Source: an uncultured Opitutia bacterium
GTDB taxonomy: Bacteria > Verrucomicrobiota > Verrucomicrobiia > Opitutales > Opitutaceae
Reading direction: 5' to 3'
Assembly: GCA_903877135.1 (NCBI GenBank)
Contig: CAIRCN010000058.1
Location: 56,428 to 120,427 of the forward strand
DNA: 64,000 bases
Shown here piece by piece: positions 61,474 to 64,000 of this stretch (its first letter is position 1; each line of letters begins with the position of its first letter). The position numbers were made by a program, and so were the translations under genes. Under the pieces are notes generated by a model. It saw only the letters and a list, made by a program, of their open reading frames with translations, searched no databases and was not told the DNA's origin.

Positions 61474-62610
61474 ATGAAAGCTAACTCCGCCAAGAACTCC
61501 GCCGGCGATATCGCCGTGCTCGAAACACCCCCAACCCGCCCCACCTCCGAAATCCTGCTCGTCGGACTCGATTGGGGCACCAATATTTCCAGCGTTGTAA
61601 CGTCGCTCCGCGGATCGTCCGATATCCTCGCGAAGGAACTCATCCCCACCGTCGTCGGCTACGCTAACGAAGACGTGTTACCCGGCGTGCTGCCCGGCGA
61701 CGCTAAGGTGCTCTTCGGTCGCATGGCGCTGAAGCACAAGTGCAACCTCCGTCTTGCGCGCCCGTTGAGTTGCGGCGTGATCCACGACACGGCGGCGGCG
61801 GCGGCATTCGCCAGCCACCTGCGCGACGTGCTACATACGACCGGACGCGAGGCGCGCGCCGTGATCGGCATGCCAGCAAGCTCCGACCTCGGCGCCCGCG
61901 AAAATGCGCGCAATGCCGTGTGCGGAATTTTCCAAAAAGTGATATTTGTGCCGGAGCCCTTCCTGGCTGCCCTTGGCGTGCGCAACGAAGCAAAACTAAA
62001 CGACCCCGATTACCAGGATCCGGTGCTCAACTCGATCTACATCGACATCGGCGCGGGCTCCACGGACGTGTGTCTGGTGCAGGGCCACTACCCGACGGTT
62101 GACGACCAATTGAGCGTCCCGTTTGCAGGCGACGCAGCCGACCAGATCATCCTGGACCGCATATTGGCGGAGTATCCGGAGTCGGGTCTCACACTCTCGC
62201 GGGTGCGGGAAATCAAGGAGCACCACTCGTGGGTGCTTGCCGAGGATGGTGCGACGCCGGCAATCGCGATGATCATGGTTGGCGGCAAACCACGGAAGAT
62301 TGAAGTAACTGCGCAGGTTGGCGTTGGCTGCGAAGCCTTGCTCCAAAAGACCTTTGAAATGACGCGCGAACTAATCGCACGGGCAAATCCGGACATGGTG
62401 TCGGAGTTGCTGCGCAACGTGATCATCACGGGTGGCGGGAGCCTGATCAAGGGCTTCGGCGTCGCCCTGCAGGCCAAGTTGATCGAAGAGGGCTTCGATA
62501 GTCCGCAAGTCCGCACGTTAGGCGATCACTACAAGGATTACGTCTCTGCGGGGGCGCTCAAAGTCGCGCGCATGGCCCGCGAGAACCAATGGCAGACTTT
62601 GCTCGGCTGA
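61474..62610 (+). CDS. MamK-like bacterial actin (MreB/FtsA superfamily)
   Basis: The 378-residue protein has the actin ATPase pattern: phosphate 1 LLVGLDWGTNISSVV (about residues 29-43), VVGYANED, the IGMPAS segment, phosphate 2 IYIDIGAGSTDVCLVQG and the adenosine loop VIITGGGSLIKGFG. The closest pattern I know is MamK, the magnetosome filament actin, more than MreB (VVGY start, LRLARPL region, absence of MreB IDD membrane patches). No other magnetosome gene is present, so filament partner and role are unknown. A strong terminator follows. Start ATG 61474 has a 25-residue non-conserved leader before the fold. Confidence 0.78.
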   Translation: MKANSAKNSAGDIAVLETPPTRPTSEILLVGLDWGTNISSVVTSLRGSSDILAKELIPTVVGYANEDVLPGVLPGDAKVLFGRMALKHKCNLRLARPLSCGVIHDTAAAAAFASHLRDVLHTTGREARAVIGMPASSDLGARENARNAVCGIFQKVIFVPEPFLAALGVRNEAKLNDPDYQDPVLNSIYIDIGAGSTDVCLVQGHYPTVDDQLSVPFAGDAADQIILDRILAEYPESGLTLSRVREIKEHHSWVLAEDGATPAIAMIMVGGKPRKIEVTAQVGVGCEALLQKTFEMTRELIARANPDMVSELLRNVIITGGGSLIKGFGVALQAKLIEEGFDSPQVRTLGDHYKDYVSAGALKVARMARENQWQTLLG

Positions 62611-62627
62611 GTTAGCCCGGGCAGAAT

Positions 62628-62636
62628 TGTGGATAA
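62628..62636 (-). promoter_or_regulatory. Consensus DnaA box between the actin-like gene and its terminator
   Basis: TGTGGATAA is the complement of TTATCCACA, the perfect DnaA box. It is a single copy, 18 bases after the stop codon of the actin-like gene, so chance occurrence is possible. Confidence 0.35.
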
Positions 62637-62640
62637 ACAT

Positions 62641-62682
62641 CCCGCGGCCGGGCTTTGATCGAGTCTGGCCGCGGGTATTTTT
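62641..62682 (+). terminator. Intrinsic terminator after the actin-like gene
   Basis: Arms CCCGCGGCC (62641-62649) and GGCCGCGGG (62667-62675) form a 9-bp GC stem with a 17-base loop, followed by TATTTTT (62676-62682). It closes the two-gene transcript begun at about 60940. Confidence 0.85.
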
Positions 62683-62739
62683 GCCAGCGAGTGCTGTGCG
62701 CCGAAACCTCGGCTGTTCTCCTCAACTTGACCAGATTTA

Positions 62740-62869
62740 CACGGCAAAATTGGGTGTTATGCAAAGGAACCTTCTGGAAACGGGTGCGCCGGTTCTTCAG
62801 CCGTCCGACAGGCTTCCCGTCGAAGATGGGCGTTCCGCTGACGGTGATTTCTGGCACACGCCAATTCGG
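62740..62869. repeat. Imperfect direct repeat, copy 1 (about 130 bp)
   Basis: The core 62766-62845 aligns without gaps to 63688-63767 (about 66 of 80 bases equal by eye count), and weaker likeness extends on both sides (CAAAATT upstream, CGCCAATTCGG downstream). It does not belong to a known gene. Confidence 0.7.
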
Positions 62870-62945
62870 TCCTCGCTCCAACATTTTAATGAACCGCGCT
62901 CGGCGCCGGTTCGGGAAAGTGGCTCGGCGTTTCAGGTCTCATGAT

Positions 62946-63338
62946 TCATTTTGCCAGTTGCGCACGACGCTCAGCGATAGCGGTCTTCAGCAACGCTCTC
63001 ACCGCCGAGCTTTCCGCGAATTCCAGCGAGCGAATCTTCACATGCCGCAAATTCTTCCCTGTGCCTTCGAGTAGCCCATCGGTGTCTGGCAGACTCGCAC
63101 CATAGTAAAACCCAAGATTAACGTGCGACTTCTGAACACCAATGTAAGCGTAGTGCTCCGTCATTTTCTTCGGTCCGACGCCGTAACTCGCGATCCTGTG
63201 TTTTGGCCAAACGACTTCGCATGCTTCAATGTGCAACGACACGATCAACGCTCGAAGTCGAAGACAAGTTGGTCGCATGGCCTCGTCCGCCATCGCCACT
63301 ATGTCGTCAAAACCTCCGTGCGTCGCCAGGTTTTCCAT
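62946..63338 (-). CDS. DUF1801 domain protein
   Basis: The 130-residue protein fits DUF1801, a small YdhG-like fold that is often found in gene cassettes and near regulators: the region VVWPKHRIASYGVGPKKMTE and AYIGVQKSHVNLGFYYGASL, then the LEGTGKNLRHVKIRSLEF stretch, match the family signature. No enzymatic role is known. It lies between two copies of a direct repeat, next to a frameshifted small gene on the same strand. Confidence 0.85.
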   Translation of the reverse strand: MENLATHGGFDDIVAMADEAMRPTCLRLRALIVSLHIEACEVVWPKHRIASYGVGPKKMTEHYAYIGVQKSHVNLGFYYGASLPDTDGLLEGTGKNLRHVKIRSLEFAESSAVRALLKTAIAERRAQLAK

Positions 63339-63503
63339 ATTGATGCCTAGACGTTGAGGTCAGCCTCCCGTCGGGCGGGTTGCCGATTTCGCTTCCCCCG
63401 CGAAATGCACTGCTTCGCGCGCCGCGACGAAAAATCGATCCCACTCGTCGTCGCTGGTCGCCGTCTTCTGGTTTCCTTGGATCGGCAGGATATATTCGTT
63501 CAT
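63307..63503 (-). pseudogene. Frameshifted small conserved-hypothetical gene
   Basis: ATG 63503 opens a 47-codon ORF (MNEYILPIQGNQKTATSDDE, WDRFFVAARE) that stops at 63360. In another minus-strand frame, from about 63410 on, the peptide FRGGSEIGNPPDGRL follows, which is the natural continuation (a [FR]GGSEIG motif is familiar after such W-D-x-F-F starts). So one small indel near 63410 probably broke the gene. The second frame ends at 63307, overlapping the start of the DUF1801 gene. Family role unknown. Confidence 0.55.
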
Positions 63504-63653
63504 TTTTGTTGAACGTCTCAATGAACCGGGCCTATGGCTGGCGCGCCTTCCGTTCCGCAGGGTTCGGTTCCGGCAATGGGTATGCGACTGGCATGGGAGT
63601 AAACGGACGAGGTTAAGGTCCTCGATGCGAGATAAGGTGAACGTGCATTCAGC

Positions 63654-63791
63654 GCAGACGACAGCACAAAATTTCGGGTCCCAAAATGGAACGTTTCGGG
63701 AACGGGTGTGCCGGTTTTTCAGCCGTCCGATCCGTTCCCCGGCGAAGTTGGGCGTGCCGCTGACGGTCGGTATACCAAAGCGCCAAATCGG
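63654..63791. repeat. Imperfect direct repeat, copy 2 (about 135 bp)
   Basis: See copy 1 at 62740. The 80-base cores are 922 bases apart, in the same orientation, and enclose the DUF1801 gene and the broken small gene. Confidence 0.7.
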
Positions 63792-63836
63792 CGCAGGGCT
63801 CTAGAAATTTCGTGTTTCCGAATTTACTGCGGCCGG

Positions 63837-63862
63837 CTCACGAGACCGTGGTAGGTCGTGAG
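63837..63862. terminator. Hairpin after the response-regulator gene
   Basis: Arms CTCACGA (63837-63843) and TCGTGAG (63856-63862) enclose 12 bases directly after the minus-strand stop at 63864. There is no T-run, so terminator function is uncertain. Confidence 0.4.
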
Positions 63863-63863
63863 A

Positions 63864-64000
63864 TCAGGCCCCAGTCAGCCGACGGTGCACGATTTCAAAC
63901 AACGTCTGGTGGGTGAACGGCTTCGCCAACACGTCTGGAATCCCCAGCGCCACCAACTCCCGGGCTTCCTCGACTTGAACCATTCCGCTCATGACGGCAA
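63864..64000 (-). CDS. Response-regulator receiver domain (partial, 5' end beyond window)
   Basis: The last 44 codons of a minus-strand gene are visible. They read AVMSGMVQVEEARELVALG, then IPDVLAKPFTHQTLFEIVHR and a stop, the normal C-terminal end of a CheY-like receiver (beta-4 Ser/Thr position as MSGM, conserved Lys-Pro in LAKPF, final helix). The phospho-acceptor Asp lies outside the window. Since the domain ends the protein, it is either a single-domain regulator or the tail of a hybrid kinase. Confidence 0.85.
   Translation of the reverse strand, partial: AVMSGMVQVEEARELVALGIPDVLAKPFTHQTLFEIVHRRLTGA

Noticed and set aside
63497..63520. GTTGAAC motif like an integron attC end
   Set aside because: No partner RYYYAAC site with paired L boxes and no clear extended dyad; one 7-mer is not enough.

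Overview
The window is high-GC, gene-dense chromosomal DNA from a Gram-negative bacterium with an outer membrane (lpxD, a LolA-like protein, type II secretion/pilus helper proteins). The best fit is Verrucomicrobiota, probably Opitutales/Opitutaceae. Support comes from the long, three-domain type of IspG, the sugar-polymer hydrolases (GH38, GH36, GH28-like, DUF5703) mixed with core genes, and a general lack of Shine-Dalgarno motifs in front of start codons. This placement is inferred from gene content only; there is no rRNA in the window.

Layout. 1-6600: a partial MazG-like pyrophosphohydrolase, an Hsp20 chaperone behind a possible sigma-54 site, a small ORF behind a strong dyad-decorated promoter, rlmJ, a YhcH protein, a LolA-like protein, a metallophosphoesterase, two hypotheticals and a URO-D protein. 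6633-12897: a tight envelope/isoprenoid operon uppS-cdsA-dxr-rseP-ispG. 12898-15483: a regulatory region with inverted repeats and a DnaA box, then dnaA and a hypothetical. 15549-22600: GH38 alpha-mannosidase, SNF2 helicase, an NAD-binding/DUF2867 protein, PhnA. 22448-27613 (minus): an FtsB-like protein, UDP-sugar pyrophosphorylase, phosphohexomutase, a Gfo/Idh oxidoreductase and a small basic ORF. 27729-29337: an ExeA/GspB-like pair. 29761-37997: GH28-like, GH36, lpxD, an aldo/keto reductase and a DUF5703 protein. 38076-46556: a GreA/B-like factor, a YqeY protein, a VF530 protein, malic enzyme, rimO, a hybrid histidine kinase and mpl.

The most notable region is 46650-58969 (minus strand): nine closely packed or overlapping genes. 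In transcription order they are a fused dihydropyrimidine-dehydrogenase-like flavoprotein, an SsnA-like amidohydrolase, YgeY, a threonine-synthase-like PLP enzyme, a molybdenum hydroxylase (XdhA and XdhC), the knotted carbamoyltransferase YgeW, a TrpB-like PLP enzyme and MocA. It resembles the E. coli yge/ygf region linked to anaerobic purine breakdown, but with a different reductase, different PLP enzymes and no flavin subunit for the hydroxylase. I infer an N-heterocycle (purine-like) catabolic operon of a variant type.

58970-64000 looks like an accessory region: a decayed IS1380-type transposase, a YbaB-like gene without its normal N-terminus, an AT-rich stretch, a two-gene unit with a MamK-like bacterial actin, and a pair of about 130-bp imperfect direct repeats that bracket a DUF1801 gene and a frameshifted small gene. 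The window ends inside a response-regulator receiver domain.

Three very small basic-protein genes (22448, 34496, 41364) were found outside the longer reading frames. Two of them are followed by their own clear intrinsic terminators.
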